NCBI RefSeq assembly: GCF_001619985.1
Contig: NW_017264194.1
Span: forward strand, 558,001 to 622,000
Reading direction: 5' to 3'
DNA: 64,000 bases
DNA from: Xylona heveae TC161
Taxonomy: Eukaryota; Ascomycota; Xylonomycetes; Xylonales; Xylonaceae
In this document: positions 37,822-49,948 of the stretch, in pieces
Position numbering within the stretch: position 1 is the first letter of the stretch
Layout of the letters: each line of letters opens with the position of its first letter
Notes under the pieces: model-generated
Database searches by the model: none
Seen by the model: only the letters and a program-made list of their open reading frames with translations
What the model was told of the DNA's origin: nothing
Program-made: the position numbers and the translations under genes

Positions 37822-38920
37822 ATGGATCCCAATTATGAAGAAATTCTCTCCCAACTCGAGCATGGGGCCTTGCCCTTCCCCTTCCAAGAAGAAAACTGTG
37901 GGCATATTAATGATGACCCTCTATCATCCACTTCACAACTGTGTCTAGAGAACTTAGACCTCTCGATATCATTTGGAAATTACTCTCCGCACGCATCCCA
38001 GGAGCTTGCGTTGACGCCTCCTTCCTCGACAGACACCTATAATCTCTTCTCCCCGGAAGCCGAGATGGCTCAACTGAATGAAGAAGACATCTTCCCTTGT
38101 CTTTTTCCTAAAGATCTGGAGCTCCTGCCAATGCCGTTTCAAGGAGGAGATGATCAGCAGCATCAAAATCAACAACAAAGCGAATCACAAAAGGCGGACC
38201 AGTGCTTCCCGGGGATTGATTCGCTTTCTGTATCCACAGAGGAAGCAAGAGTCCAACAAGAAGAAACCCCAGCGCCTAAAAGGCCGTCATATACATCCGC
38301 TGCTACTCCAGCTACACCCGCCATCTCTGGTTTACCCACTCCCTCTACGCCATATCTCACTTCACCTTCTGTCTCGCAGACGCCGGTGTCGAGCCCCACA
38401 TCTAAGTCCATTCTCATTAGTGGTACTAGCACGTTCAGTACTACTACAGCACCCGCAACATCGAGCCCAAAGAATGAGCTAGAAGATTATGGCCTTGAGA
38501 TTTATCCAGGCGCTTGGCGCTGCAAGCACCCTGAATGCAAGTCGCATGTATTGTATACCCGCGCTTGCGACTTGCGGAAGCACTTCAAGCGCCACATTAA
38601 ACATCTGTGCTGCCGAATACCTGGCTGTCCGGAGGCACACATCCGCGCATTCTCTAGCAAAAAGGACCTCGAACGGCACGAAAAGAGCCATAATCCCAAT
38701 GTGCCTTGTGCCTGGCCAACCTGCGAAAAGGTATTCAGTCGAGAGGACAACATGGTAAGTACTGAGATAGTCTGTTCAACCTATCTCTGAATTTGTACAT
38801 GCCTAATGCTGTGCTAACTGCTCTTCTCTCCATTAGCGGGACCATTTTAGACGAATCCACCAAAAACCAGACCGCACGCGCAAAATGACTGCGCGAAAGG
38901 CAAACAAGCAATCCGAATAG
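37822..38920 (+). CDS. C2H2 zinc-finger transcription factor B
   Basis: Predicted nuclear DNA-binding regulator of 338 residues in two exons (37822-38754, 38837-38920). The N-terminal 230 residues are acidic and Gln/Ser/Pro-rich and could act as an activation region. From about residue 230, three Cys/His modules follow: CKHPECKSHVLYTRACDLRK with paired His, then CCRIPGCPEAHIRAFSSKKD with HEKSH, then CAWPTCEKVFSREDNMRDHF with RRIH. The intron falls inside the last module, between its Cys pair and His pair, so splicing is needed to complete it. The C-terminus is basic (RTRKMTARKANKQ). Start: the ATG at 37822 is the first true ATG that opens a protein-like N-terminus (MDPNYEEILSQLEHG). The target genes are unknown. 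Confidence 0.88.
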
Positions 38921-39499
38921 ACGTGCCTACAAAACTTCGTCTTCGCCTTGATATGACTTGTTTCAGACACATTTTTACGACCCTTTTCCATTTCCCTTCT
39001 CCTCTTAGCCGCTGTGATTTCCACATTTGCAAGGTGTTTTGCGTTCAAGCGCACTAGGTTGCTGGTATAGTATTGATTTCTTTGATTTATGGTAAGCTTG
39101 TACTTTTTTGGCATGACTTGATATTCTTCTTCATCTTGGTGAGTCTTGTTTGATTTTTCATTCCACAAAGTGTTGCGTGTCTTAATGTGTAAAGATTTCT
39201 GCGCGCGAAAGTTATTTCTAGATGTCACTCCAATATAAATTATTCTTTTTTTTTTTATCTCTGATTCCATTCTGAGCTCGGTGATAATAAAATTTCATCA
39301 TGGATCTAACATTTCCAAATTCAATCAAGTATGCTTATGATGAACATGTATGCCATGTTGATGAAGTGTGTGTTGAAAAAGCCATATCGAAATGAGTATG
39401 CCGCGCATAAAATATCCAACTATATGCCGGGGGTATCTTCTTCTCTCTGTCATACCAAGGGAAGCTCTACATCGCTACTGGAGACCCAAAAAACCACAA
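38921..39499. other. Convergent 3' flanks
   Basis: A/T-rich spacer between the ends of C2H2 gene B (+) and the cystinosin-like gene (-). No gene is seen. Confidence 0.6.
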
Positions 39500-41044
39500 T
39501 CAAACGACTTCTTCTACCGTCGCCCTCCGACGAGCCTCGTCGCGGACTGCAGGACCATGACCAGATCCGGAATGCGCAGGAGCAGAATTACGAGAGTTGG
39601 CATGTGACAATAACGGTCGTCTCTCACCGTTTTCTTCTTCGAAATCGTCCATGCTCTTCCGACCCAGTATGGGATCGACATCAACGTCAACGCCAGCCAG
39701 TGGTGATGGTGATGTAGCATCATTGCCTCGGTACAGCCAATAATGCTGAACCATAAAGACAATATCAAAAAGGATAGTCACGTTCCCCAATCCGAATTTG
39801 ACCGGGTTGCCCGTAACACCTGTCCAGTCGCCCTGCAGGGACGAATCGAGAATCAGCTGAACGTTGGAGAAGAGGCCGCCGAGCAGGTCGAGTTGGATCT
39901 GCAGGATGCTGAATGCCACGGTGGATTTGCGCTGGAAGTTGATGTATGCCTGCGGGGTGTATTTGATAATGGTGATGACGAGCTTGACGTAGCCGCATGC
40001 GTAGGCCTGTGCGATGGGGTCACGTTAGTGCGGAGTTCATGTTACGCAGATAAATAGTCGATACCAATTGAATAGACATGAAAAAAAAGGCAGAAAAAGT
40101 AGTAAAAAGAAAAGACATGAAGAAACGATACAAGTAGGACCAAGAAATGAGAGAAAAAAAAAGTGGAACAAGAATGACGAAAAAAGAAGGAGGGGGGAAC
40201 AAGACATACGACATCAATCCAATCCCATCGCTCAGGATGGCTATTCAAAAAAGACGTAGGGCCATCATTATCCAAGATTCCTCCACCCGCGCGTGCCCTC
40301 GCGACCAGCACCAGGATCGATGATCCCGCAACGCCCACCAAACTGCCCCACCACACGCCCCGTATGGGCGTCGAAGAGCGCTGCTTCACGGTCCGATCGA
40401 AGCCCCACAGGCGCGGAAAGAACATGGAGTACGTCAGTGAGCTGAGCAGCACCGCGTGCAGGCAGTACGCAAAGTCGTTGAGGCGGACGGCAGGCTCCGG
40501 CGCCGACGGGTTGCGCGCGGCATATTGGGCGCGAATGGCAGGGCTGAAGAGGAACGAGGCGGTGCTGATGGTGTAGCAGACGAAGCCGAGGACGTTGATG
40601 GTGCTAAAGTCGAGAGACACGCCCGCGGTGCTGCGCCGGCGGTGGTTGAGCAGCGGTTGTGGGTAGAAGGAACCGGACCAGCAGAGGAAATAGAGCCACC
40701 CGAGGAGTCTGATTCATTTTGTTTTGTCAGGAGTTGGGTTGATAGGAATGAGAGTATGAAAGAGAGTCGACATGGATAAGTAAAGTGTGCTCTGTACGTG
40801 ATGGATCGTAGAGAGGAACAAAGTAGTAGATATCAAGATATCGATAGTCATAAGCAATATAACGACAACAAGATATCAAGCAATGGCAGCAGCAGCATTT
40901 GCGAAAAACGTGGAAGTGCTGGAACTGCTTGAAGTGCTGGAGACAAAATACATATATGCAGATAATAAAGTAAAGTAAAGGGGCGGGGGGGAAAACTCAC
41001 TCAGAGATTGTTCGCACAAAATGCTCTAATGTGATTCTCATCAT
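39500..41044 (-). CDS. Cystinosin-type PQ-loop lysosomal/vacuolar transporter
   Basis: Seven-helix PQ-loop protein of the cystinosin (CTNS/Ers1) family, expected to export cystine with protons from the vacuole. Exons 41044-41001, 40708-40210 and 40006-39500 join to 349 residues. The first PQ motif lies in LLGWLYFLCWSGSFYPQPLL, the second in VKLVITIIKYTPQAYINFQR, each within paired hydrophobic helices. The family stretch STVAFSILQIQLDLLGG and the C-terminal helices up to MVQHYWLYRG are present, followed by a hydrophilic tail of about 65 residues ending TVEEVV. Intron 1 (292 nt) is long for this window; intron 2 is 203 nt. The start is the first of two adjacent ATGs. No N-glycosylated lumenal domain as in human cystinosin is seen. 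Confidence 0.92.
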
Positions 41045-42348
41045 GTCCAAAATAACGTTTCCAGGCACAAGTAATGAATATCTCGACACCGCAGGAATCG
41101 CGAGGGGAATTGTCCCGCGGCGCTGGGAGGTCCTGATGGAACGAAGATATTCCCCACAGTATAACTCTCCGGAAATTGGAAAGACGGAGACGAAAGGGTA
41201 ACGTTATTGTGTTAGAACAATGACGACAGAAAGTAAAATTATGGATGTACTCGTAGGGATGTGGAGAGATAACACAATATGTAACAAAATCACATCATCG
41301 AAACCATTGGCGAGGTTCAATCATCAATCAATTGTCTCCGTGTATTGATTAGAGAGGATGGATATATTTCAGCATGAGGAATGGCGAGAAGAGAGAGAGA
41401 CTGACTGACTGACAGGTCATACCTTAGTTAGCTGGGCTGGCTGACATGCATGACAGTGTTGGAGTGCTGGGTACCCGGGCCGGTACAGAATTACTCCGGT
41501 AGATGATTGGCAAAGTGTCCCAGGGTTCCGCGAGGGGCGGAGAACCGTTTTAGATGGCTGACTGATAAGCCCTGGGGAGTTTTAAGCCAGCGTTTGTTGC
41601 TTATCGGGGGGGTTTAGCTACGGCAGCCGATCGGAGTGGGAACCCCCAGGACACCCATTGTCATGTGGGCCTTGATGATGTACCTACACCTACCATCGCT
41701 CCTCCCAACGGTAACGCAACCAAGTAGCTAGCTAGCTGTGTAGATGCCCCCGCCCCGTGTCACCTTGACACTATCAAATGACAGAGATCTTGAAGAATCA
41801 TATCTAAGACAACAGAAGAAGCCACGAACAGACCAAATGACACTGCTATTTCAAGAATTCCTTATCACCATCACTTGCCATCATGACTTCACCCCCACCA
41901 CGCCTGGCAATGCTAAAGGGCAATTGTCAACCCTATCTTATTTTTACTATGTTCGCTACTATGTGGTCATATCTGAAAAGTGCACTGTACCACCATGCGT
42001 AGGAGCGGGGCGTGCCTATTTACCGTAGATTGCATGGATGAGCACCATGGAAATGAAGCCCTGTCAACAGTGCATAGACCAGGTCGAAGGCGCCATGACC
42101 TGGTCGGGGGAAAAAAAAAAAAGAATAATGTCGCTTCGAGAACTGACAGCAGCGATGATCAGTTGACCCTATCTCTTCTCTCGCCGTGCGTCCGTTTGAT
42201 AAGGTACAAGTCAAGGGAGCTGATACTTCCCACGAAGTTTGGGTTACAGCTTTTGTGCAGATGACGCAGAGAGAGAAAAAAAAAAAAAAAACAAATGAAC
42301 CAGATAACGCCCATTGCCGATAACCTTGTGTCATAACTTTGCGTAAAT
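41045..42348. other. Intergenic, upstream of the cystinosin-like gene
   Basis: No gene supported. Contains CTGACTGACTGACAGG near 41401, GCTAGCTAGCTG near 41728, A runs near 42110 and 42280, and the 3' flank of the carrier gene. Confidence 0.55.
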
Positions 42349-44675
42349 CTATGCCGCTTCGACCATTCCTTTCGAGGTCAACTTTGGTAATCCAAGCCAG
42401 GATTTTCCAGCCGGTGCCTTAATCTTTCCAAAATCTTGGTCAATGTCCAGAATGATTTTGAGGGCATTCCGACTCCGCAGAAAAGGTAATGGCGCTCTGG
42501 CCTCCTGCAACCCCACACTAGGCTCGGCATAGCCACGTGCGTCAGGTCGGGCAGCTGCCGTGCCGGGCATGGGTACCAAATGCTGCAGCACCTCGTAAGC
42601 CGCCAGCGTGAAACCAAACTGCGGAGAAGATCGCAGCACACGAGCGGGTCCACCCTTGAAGAAAGCCTTGATTCCCTCCTCCTTGAAGACGGTCGCTGCA
42701 CAGTGGCGCAAGTTCCGGTATTTCGTCTCGCCTTTACGCGCCTCAACCTGCAAACGGGTCTTGATCACGTCGAAAGGTGTGGTCAAGTAGGCTGCGGGCA
42801 TACCCGCAATCGCGCCTGCCGTGAGTAGCTGTAGGATTCCTAGTCGTTTATTGGGGGACTCCCCAAAATAATCTCTTTTGAGGTGGTTGTAGGTTGGGAA
42901 GTAGATCGCGGAGAAGGGTACTGTGTGAAGGGTTCAGCTTCCGTCTACCAATCTGCAGTCAATTGACAGGAATAAGGGGGCCTTACCGTCGCGTGCTAAG
43001 CATGCGCTTGCTCCTCGATACAAGCCCAAGATACCCAGGTTCTTGACGATCCACATTGCTGACCGGCGAGGTGCGTTCTCAGAGCTCTTCAAAGCTTCGC
43101 CCTGGACCTGAAGCCGAATCTTAACGATTTCAAGGGGATTGGTGAAGATCTAGCAGGTCCACTCATCAGCAATTGGAATGTCAATCGGACGAAGTTGTCG
43201 CTCCTTACCACTTGACTGCCACCAGCGCAGCCACCTGCAAGCACCTCCCACCCCCACCAGATTCTTCCAGTTTTCTTATCTGTGAATTTCTCCCGGATGA
43301 GATCGTTCACTGTGAGTTTGATGGCCTTTTCTGGAGCCACACCAATCAGTTGTGGGATGACACCGGAGTAAAGTCCTCTTATTCCTTCGTTCCGCACGAC
43401 CTTTGACGCACAATCTATCGAATTCTTATACAAGAGCTCTCCTACACGTGCGCTCCGTTGGTTTTGCAACCGAGTCTTGACCAGATCGATCGGATAGACC
43501 ACAAAGGCACCGAAAGCTCCAGCGACGCTTCCAAGAGCGAAATGATGAGCAGACTCGGCCATGCGATGCAAGATTGCCTTGGTCGTTGACAGAGCCTTTG
43601 CAGCTGCCGTGGCAGCAGCTTCACCTGCCTCTTCTCCCATGATATAAGCATTCTGCCAAGAAGCATCAACGACCTTGGCAAAGTCGGCAAGGGCCAGACG
43701 TCCCGATGGCTCATCCATTCCCGCAAAGTGGAAAAGAATGTCCGCCTCCATGGGCGTAAAAAGAGAAAAACGCGTGATCCTCGCGGCTTCGTTCAAAAAG
43801 TCTGTTCGGGTAATTTTGCCGTCTCCGCTCTTCGTTGTGGCATTGCGCAGGATCAAATCAATCAGATCCATCTCTCGAATGACATTTTGAAAAGCGCGCA
43901 CGTTGGCGTAAGAGATTTTGGTACCAGCGGAGATATTACAAAGAGTCTGCAGATTATCGAGGATGTGATCAGAGAGTTTGTGCTTCGCCGTCTCTAGGAT
44001 AATACGCTGGAAATCCTGGGGGTCAATGTACCCGTCGCCATCCTTATCAAAAAAATGAAAGGCTTGTCGGATCCGTTCTCCCTGCAGACCTCTAAGCATC
44101 TGTGAAAATTGCGGGTACGTCATGTCATGGCGCCTTTTTCTGCCTCCAATGTAGAGCGAAGCCCATTCGCAGTTCCAATCAAATGGAATATTTCCAGCTC
44201 CTTTGTTGAGATTATAGAGTCTCATGAAATCTTCGTACTTGACAGAACCAGTTCCGTCAAGGTCGAATAATCGAAAAGCAATCTCATATTCGGCATCTGC
44301 TTTGGTCAACAGATTCTCAAAGGTGCCCCAATCTTGCATGCTAACTTTCCCCAAGTTTCGACGGTCGGCGACACGAAAGAGGATTCCATATTGCTCGCGT
44401 TTGATCTTGTGCTATTACGTTGCGAATTGTGTTAGCTTCTGCTGCTGGCTATTTGGTTCAAGAGGAGGGACTGGGAAACGTTGAATCAAATCACTCACGT
44501 AATCTTCTCCACGAGGAGCAATCGCATCGACAAAATCATCCTCGGTCATGTAGAGCTCTCCAGTCTCCTTATCCTTTTTCGCATGCCTCTCAAACGTAGC
44601 CCGGGCCTGCCTCGAGAGCTGCGGCGTAGCTCTGCTGCCGAGCAGTGACTCCCTCACTGTCTCCTTTGTCGTCAT
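42349..44675 (-). CDS. Mitochondrial aspartate/glutamate carrier with EF hands (AGC/aralar type)
   Basis: Inner-membrane carrier exchanging aspartate for glutamate plus a proton; it feeds the malate-aspartate shuttle. Exons 44675-44499, 44411-43209, 43149-42987 and 42920-42349 join to 704 residues, the size of fungal Agc1 and animal aralar. The N-terminal half holds EF hands: [12 protein letters not shown] and [12 protein letters not shown] have good loop ligands, while [12 protein letters not shown] is degenerate. The C-terminal half has three carrier repeats with signatures [24 protein letters not shown] and [12 protein letters not shown]. Introns are 87, 59 and 66 nt. The extended C-terminal tail after the last helix (about 75 residues) is also seen in aralar relatives. 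Calcium is expected to act on the intermembrane-space side, by family analogy. Confidence 0.96.
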
Positions 44676-46906
44676 GATGAATCACGGCTTCTGAGCACGT
44701 TCAGCTCGCGACAGTCAATATGAGCAGCTGTGAACAGCCCAATCGGTCTAAGAATAAAGAAAACGAGCGAGATAATAGAATCTGAAAGTAGCCAAAGGTT
44801 AGCTTAACGTTGCGTCACAGTTCGCTAAGTCAACAAGCTCCGTTAAGAGCTCACAGCGAGAACAACCTGTAGGACATACAATACTTCGCGATCGCAAGAC
44901 AATTGATGTGTGAAGTCAGGCCGATCAAAGAAGAGCTACTTCCGCCAGTGAGCTCACTGAATTGGCTCCTGTAAAGGAGGCAGCGTGTACTGGTGTTGTT
45001 GCTGTCAAAAGTTTCAAATGTGACTCCCGCGTGAAGTTGCCCGTTTCTAAGTTGGCGAGGGACAAACTTGGCCTTTGACTCTTTCTCCTTGGGCGGTGTC
45101 TTTTGCTCCGATGGCCCGAATGGGGAAGCGCCATACTGGTACAAGTAACTCTTCCGCTGTCAATCCCTTTTAAAACGTCAAAAGCATACATATTAGATTT
45201 TACAAATTTCATGGCGATACTGGTATTATAAGAATCTATCGAGGTATACATGATTATTAGAGGTGTTCTCTTATGTGTTCTGCAATAACACTGAGTCTAT
45301 AATGGCTTCGGACTTATGAGATGGACTGTTTCCCCGCGACAGCAGCGCATACGGAGTAATTAATTAAGACCTCGGTAGAAAGCTTGAACTCTCTCCGCCT
45401 CCGCTTTTTCGGTTCAATTTCCTACAGGCAAGTCCAGTATGGCTACTAAGAGTCGGCATGGGCGGTAAACTACTCCACACTCAGCTACGGGTAGATCAGC
45501 CGAACTCTTTTGATTTCTGCTGCCCCGGTGTCGTCAAAATCAGACCACTTTATCACAGCTGCCCTGCCAGGAACAAATGTTCCTGCTCCGTATGGTAGTA
45601 CTATAATTATGCAGGTACATATCCTGCACGAACGATTCCTAAGCGGCTCATCCGATGAGCGTCAAACTGCATTATGCAGGAGAATGGTATTGTGTGCCAT
45701 TGTCCACTCATCCGCCGAAATAAAGGGAAAGGGGGATTTCGTTTCCGGTTAATATGCTGCTGCTTAAAGAAGATCAAGCATCCAATCAAATGGTTAAGGG
45801 GACGTCTTTTCGGTGGTATCCGCTGTGACTGCAATGATTCAGTGACCATGGGTCGAAGACACCGAGAGCGATGGCACCCTCCTTTGCCGGTCAAACACGC
45901 AAATGATTCACTAAAATACTGAGATTGGATGGTTTCCCAAAGATGACTTTCTTGATGTCGAGGAAAATATAATAATTAGTTACAGAGGTGATATGACTCG
46001 CTCTCACATTGACTCCCTAATCTCCAAATAGGACATAGATTCAAACGAGAAGTTCAGCTAATCTCGAAAGAATACCCTTTAGCCTCAAGTCGCGAACTCT
46101 GCTCAACAAACATAGTCTGCCAGAGTCTGATTCATGAGTGCCTCCACTGGCTGTTCTGTCATGGAACTGCGGTGGAGGTCGATATTGATGTTCTTGCTTG
46201 GGAAATATTGTTTGTACGTCGTCAAAAAACCATATTTGATCTTTAGCAGATGTGTGCTGACCTGTTGAGTTGCTTTTAGAGAAATCAGAGTTTATCTTTG
46301 GGAGTTTGGAAATTTTAGCCTACCTCAATACTTTCAAAATCTTTCAGCACATCATTCATGGTATTGCGAAGTCATGGCTGCACGGTGTCTTATACCTCCG
46401 ACCGCTCAAGGCCACCATTATAGTTAATTATGGCGGTGTCAGGGATATTGCCTCTGATCTTAAGGCTTGCTTAATGCTTGAGCAAGCCGTAAAATCTCCA
46501 AGTCAAAGTCGGACCATGATACTTTGCCAAACTGCTGTCATCGTCGAATGTTTTGATCAAAGCGCTCGACATGGGATTGCTTATTGCCACACCACCACTG
46601 TTCGTTGCAGATAAGGTTGGGGTTACTGCGTATTGGAGCGAATGCCAATATCTCCTCGCTGAAAATAGTACGCTGAACCTTTCGCCGAACTTCGCTCTCA
46701 AAGTACTCTCAGGAACACTGGGCAGAATTGAAATAAAATCAACGGGTCGAACAAGAGGTAGTCTGTGGCTGCCCCAAAAGGAGGGCAAAAAGATGCCCTC
46801 GCACAAAATTTCGGGTGCACATAGAATCGCTGATATGAAAATTTGCTTATTGCGGCTTGATAACGGCCTTTCGACTTTTGGCAGTGCATTTTTAGTAGAT
46901 GCTTGC
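44676..46906. other. Intergenic with weak coding fragments
   Basis: Minus strand 44925-45144 holds a protein-like frame without ATG (KEKESKAKFVPRQLRNGQLH), possibly an exon or relic. Plus-strand frames at 46270-46614 and 46553-46942 and a minus frame at 46471-46950 have no recognised motif, and the last overlaps the neighbouring gene. TACGGAGTA occurs at 45350. No gene is claimed. Confidence 0.35.
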
Positions 46907-47783
46907 TCATGCCCCGGCAAAGCGTGCGGCAAGACTAGGTGAGCCGCCATATGCAGTTTTGATGAACTCTGGATAACGTTGAGTACAGATTAGCCCTTTT
47001 GGACAAAGCAATCCAATGAAAATGAAGATACCCACCTCGACCTCGAGTCAGAGTTGTTGCAAGATCCGTCTTCGTGTTTTGGCGCCAAATCTGAGTGCAC
47101 CATCCAGCAACAATAAGATCTCGCAAAGGCTCATCGACGCCTTGCTGGATCTTTAGAATCGGCGCATTGGATCCCTTTTCTTCGACCGCTACCAGCTTCT
47201 GATTCGAATCTTTCCATTGATTCTTATCATAACGGAGTACAAGACGATTTTTGAAGCTAATCTCCCAGATATCGCCAAAAAGGCTGCGTCGCCTTTTCAT
47301 GGTGGCATTGCCCGTGCCGTAGCACCCTCTTCGTTTACCCACAATCTCGTATACGGATGAAGTGAAAACCTCGCCACGGATCTCATAAAGATCTTGGTCT
47401 CGCACTTTTCTCCTTGTACCGTTTTCGCGTTGTTTACCTGGCACAGACCTATGTAGATAAACACGGTCACCATGCCAGGTGAGGAGTCGGGGGATATGAT
47501 ACAGAGCGAGAGAGGGAGGCTCAGTAGGATATATAAGGTCAGCATCCATGGTCAGAGAAAGAGGTTTATCCGATGATGGCCGCGTTGGAGTTTCATCTGA
47601 GGGAGGTGCTTCTTCTTGTCCTTGTTCTTCTCCTTCTTCTTGTTCTACGGACTCGGTAGCGTATTCTTCATGTTTGGAGTCGGCGGTTGGCCGGGTGCGT
47701 GAGGACGCTGCGCCAGCTGATACATGTAAATTGTATGCTGGTGGAGCGCCATCGGGCTGAGCACAAAGTCGACTTTCATTCAT
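46907..47783 (-). CDS. Uncharacterised conserved-type protein, possible tubby/LURP1-like fold
   Basis: Two exons (47783-47036 and 46968-46907) join to 269 residues; the intron is GTGGGT...CCAG (67 nt). The first 85 residues are disordered and Glu/Ser/Pro-rich. Residues 85-250 look beta-rich (YEIRGEVFTSSVYEIVGKRR; GDIWEISFKNRLVLRYDK), with alternating aromatic and basic positions, then PLRDLIVAGWCTQIWRQNTK. This layout recalls tubby C-terminal/LURP-one domains, but I cannot confirm homology. Splicing to the second exon gives EFIKTAYGGSPSLAARFAGA as C-terminus; without splicing the frame reads on to 46935. No signal peptide or membrane segment. Function unknown. Confidence 0.7.
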
Positions 47784-49528
47784 AGCTACTCTTTGTAAGA
47801 TGCCAAATATACGATGGGTTGGAATGGTGGTGAGAGCATCCTAGTCGCTGCTCGCCACATTGAAAGTTGCGGCAGGTGTTATCGAACGGGAGTGAGCTAA
47901 ACGTTGGTTGGAACTCTCTGCTCATTTAAACAACTCAATGTACACAGCCGTGTTCTAAATCGAACTTTAATGATCATCAACAGCAAGATTGAGCATAGCA
48001 ATCAAATGCGGGCAGTATGATGTTGGCGGGGAGAACAATCTATACTCCAGATAGTAAAGACGTCATGACGGTTCGGCCCTTGAGCTCAAGCGAAAACTTT
48101 CCCCAATTGGTGGTGAAGCACAGCAATCATACATTCCCCGCACAATTCACTTTGTTGAGTATCGAAGGACTTCAATCTGTTAATCACCTTCAAATTGAAA
48201 TACACTAGATAGCTCTGTAAGAGGATCCTTGACGGTGCAATGGTACACGGTATTATCGGATAAGAAGAGCACGAGTCTTTGTGCTTTGATCATGTCATTA
48301 CACGTTCTGAATTGGCTACATTGGTATGAGTAGTAGTCGCTCACGAGGAGGAGCTAAAAGCAGTGGAATGATAAGAATTAAACATGATGGTAACAGTCAT
48401 AATACATTTCATTCAAGTGCTGTTCATTACTGTGAAAGAATAGCTGCCGAATACAGAAAGAAAAGCGGTGGAGATGAAGTTGATGCATTTGCCATTCAGC
48501 AGATGGCCGCCAATGAGATGGCACACGCGGTGGCTGCTATACTTGTCACGGGGCCCACTCAAAATATTCCCTCGATGCGCTCATGGTGGTAAGTTCTCAA
48601 TATTTGAAGACTGGGTGCTCGATGATATTATTATAATATCCTGGGCTTGGGTCGAGGGGTGTCCCATCACCAACAAACTATAGGCGGGACAGTGCAGCTA
48701 CCCAGGGTAGATTAGTGATGAGGCTTGATAGCTGATAGGACAGCAATCATCTCCCGCACGGGAAGGCGGATAGGATTTGGCTAATATCACGTTGATTTCA
48801 GGGATTGCATGCATCTCCTTTCACACCTCCAGTATATCTTTCCCCTGCCGAACAGCTGCAGGTGCAACTTCTCGGCGGTTACAGGACCCCTGCATCCTGG
48901 TCGCCCACAGGTCCCAACCCCTCAATCAGAATGGTTGCATCTAGATGCCCACTGTGCGTTACTGACACCCTTATGATCCTCCTCTTTTAGCCCCTCCCCT
49001 CTATTCAGGGCAACAGCGCTTATAAAGACGGTGCGATCGCGCCGTATCCAGACGGTTCTATTTTGTTGTTTTTTCTCTGCAGGCACTTGTTTTGCAAGCA
49101 GGTCTTCCCTGTCTGTTTTATTTGCTTCTATTATTACTCGCTTTGCTTCATCGTCGCCGTCTTGATTTCGTTTGGCTGGTCCATTCCAATCGTGACTTAT
49201 TCTTTTTTGCTTCATTTCATCGTTAAGCTTAACATAAAACTCTAAAACCTTCTTGAAGGGAATAAATATCGTTTCATATTTACCCCGCACAACTACCGTC
49301 GTCATTTCATGAGACTTTTTCTTCGTTGCGCCTCCCAGCCACCAAGTTTCAATTCTCGGTCCGCCACCGCTTACCTGGTTACCTCATCAACAGCGTCATT
49401 CCTCGGGACCCCAATACAAAAAACATATTTGAACCACTAGGGTTCTTGATTCGTTCACCAAGCTCTATCAAATATTCATATCAATTTCCTCACTCGGTTG
49501 TCCAACGTTTTCTCATCTACCAGACAAG
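47784..49528. other. Intergenic, with one small ORF listed separately
   Basis: Apart from the 88-codon frame at 48326 no gene is supported. A TATA-like CTTATAAAG lies near 49018, about 510 bp before the ATG of the 139-aa gene, and the stretch after it is pyrimidine-rich, as in fungal leaders. Confidence 0.45.
48326..48592 (+). CDS. Small hypothetical protein, 88 aa
   Basis: An ATG-initiated frame (MSSSRSRGGAKSSGMIRIKH) followed by a helical, alanine-rich segment (CERIAAEYRKKSGGDEVDAF, then QQMAANEMAHAVAAILVTGP). Amino-acid use is protein-like and the helices look amphipathic, but I recognise no family. It could be a complete small gene, one exon of a larger gene, or chance. Confidence 0.35.
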   Translation: MSSSRSRGGAKSSGMIRIKHDGNSHNTFHSSAVHYCERIAAEYRKKSGGDEVDAFAIQQMAANEMAHAVAAILVTGPTQNIPSMRSWW

Positions 49529-49948
49529 ATGCTTTCCACTGCAACTCGCGCTGCCCGGCCAAAGCTTTCCCTCAATGTCGCTGCTGTGCCGGCTCGGCCA
49601 ACTCTCTCCCTCAAATCGCCATCAGCAATTCCGCGAACACCATTGAGCCCGTCGCCGCTTAGTCCTACCGCCTACAACACCCGTGCAAACCAAAGAGGCT
49701 TCTGCACCGGGCAACAACCTACCTTTTCGTACCCCATACCCGTGGGTACCAAGAGCATTCTCAAGCGGACATCAAGTACATCATCTGCCTCATCTTCATC
49801 ATCTTCATCCCGCAAGATCCAGTTTGACGACCAGCCCGTGGTGCATTGCATCACGCCAGTGTCTCTTGAAGATGGCGACAGCAGTGCGGCAGCCTATGTC
49901 CGAGTAACTCGCGAAATGCGCTGGTCAAGAAGCTACGACGGACTATGA
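49529..49948 (+). CDS. Conserved-type small protein, 139 aa, Ser-rich
   Basis: Intronless frame with a true ATG, starting MLSTATRAARPKLSLNVAAV. Two parts: a basic Pro/Ser-rich N-terminus (residues 1-75), then TKSILKR, a run of serines, and a conserved-looking core RKIQFDDQPVVHCITPVSLE followed by an aromatic basic end (REMRWSRSYDGL). The K-I-Q-F element resembles an RVxF-type protein phosphatase 1 docking site, but that is only a motif match. Small proteins of this design occur in many moulds. Function unknown; no signal peptide. Confidence 0.65.
   Translation: MLSTATRAARPKLSLNVAAVPARPTLSLKSPSAIPRTPLSPSPLSPTAYNTRANQRGFCTGQQPTFSYPIPVGTKSILKRTSSTSSASSSSSSSRKIQFDDQPVVHCITPVSLEDGDSSAAAYVRVTREMRWSRSYDGL

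Noticed and set aside
38169-38432. Minus-strand ORF inside C2H2 gene B
   Set aside because: Antisense to the Ser/Pro/Thr-rich region of the real gene.
46270-46942. Overlapping ORFs on both strands left of the beta-rich protein gene
   Set aside because: No motif, mutually conflicting frames, and the right part overlaps the second exon of the minus-strand gene.
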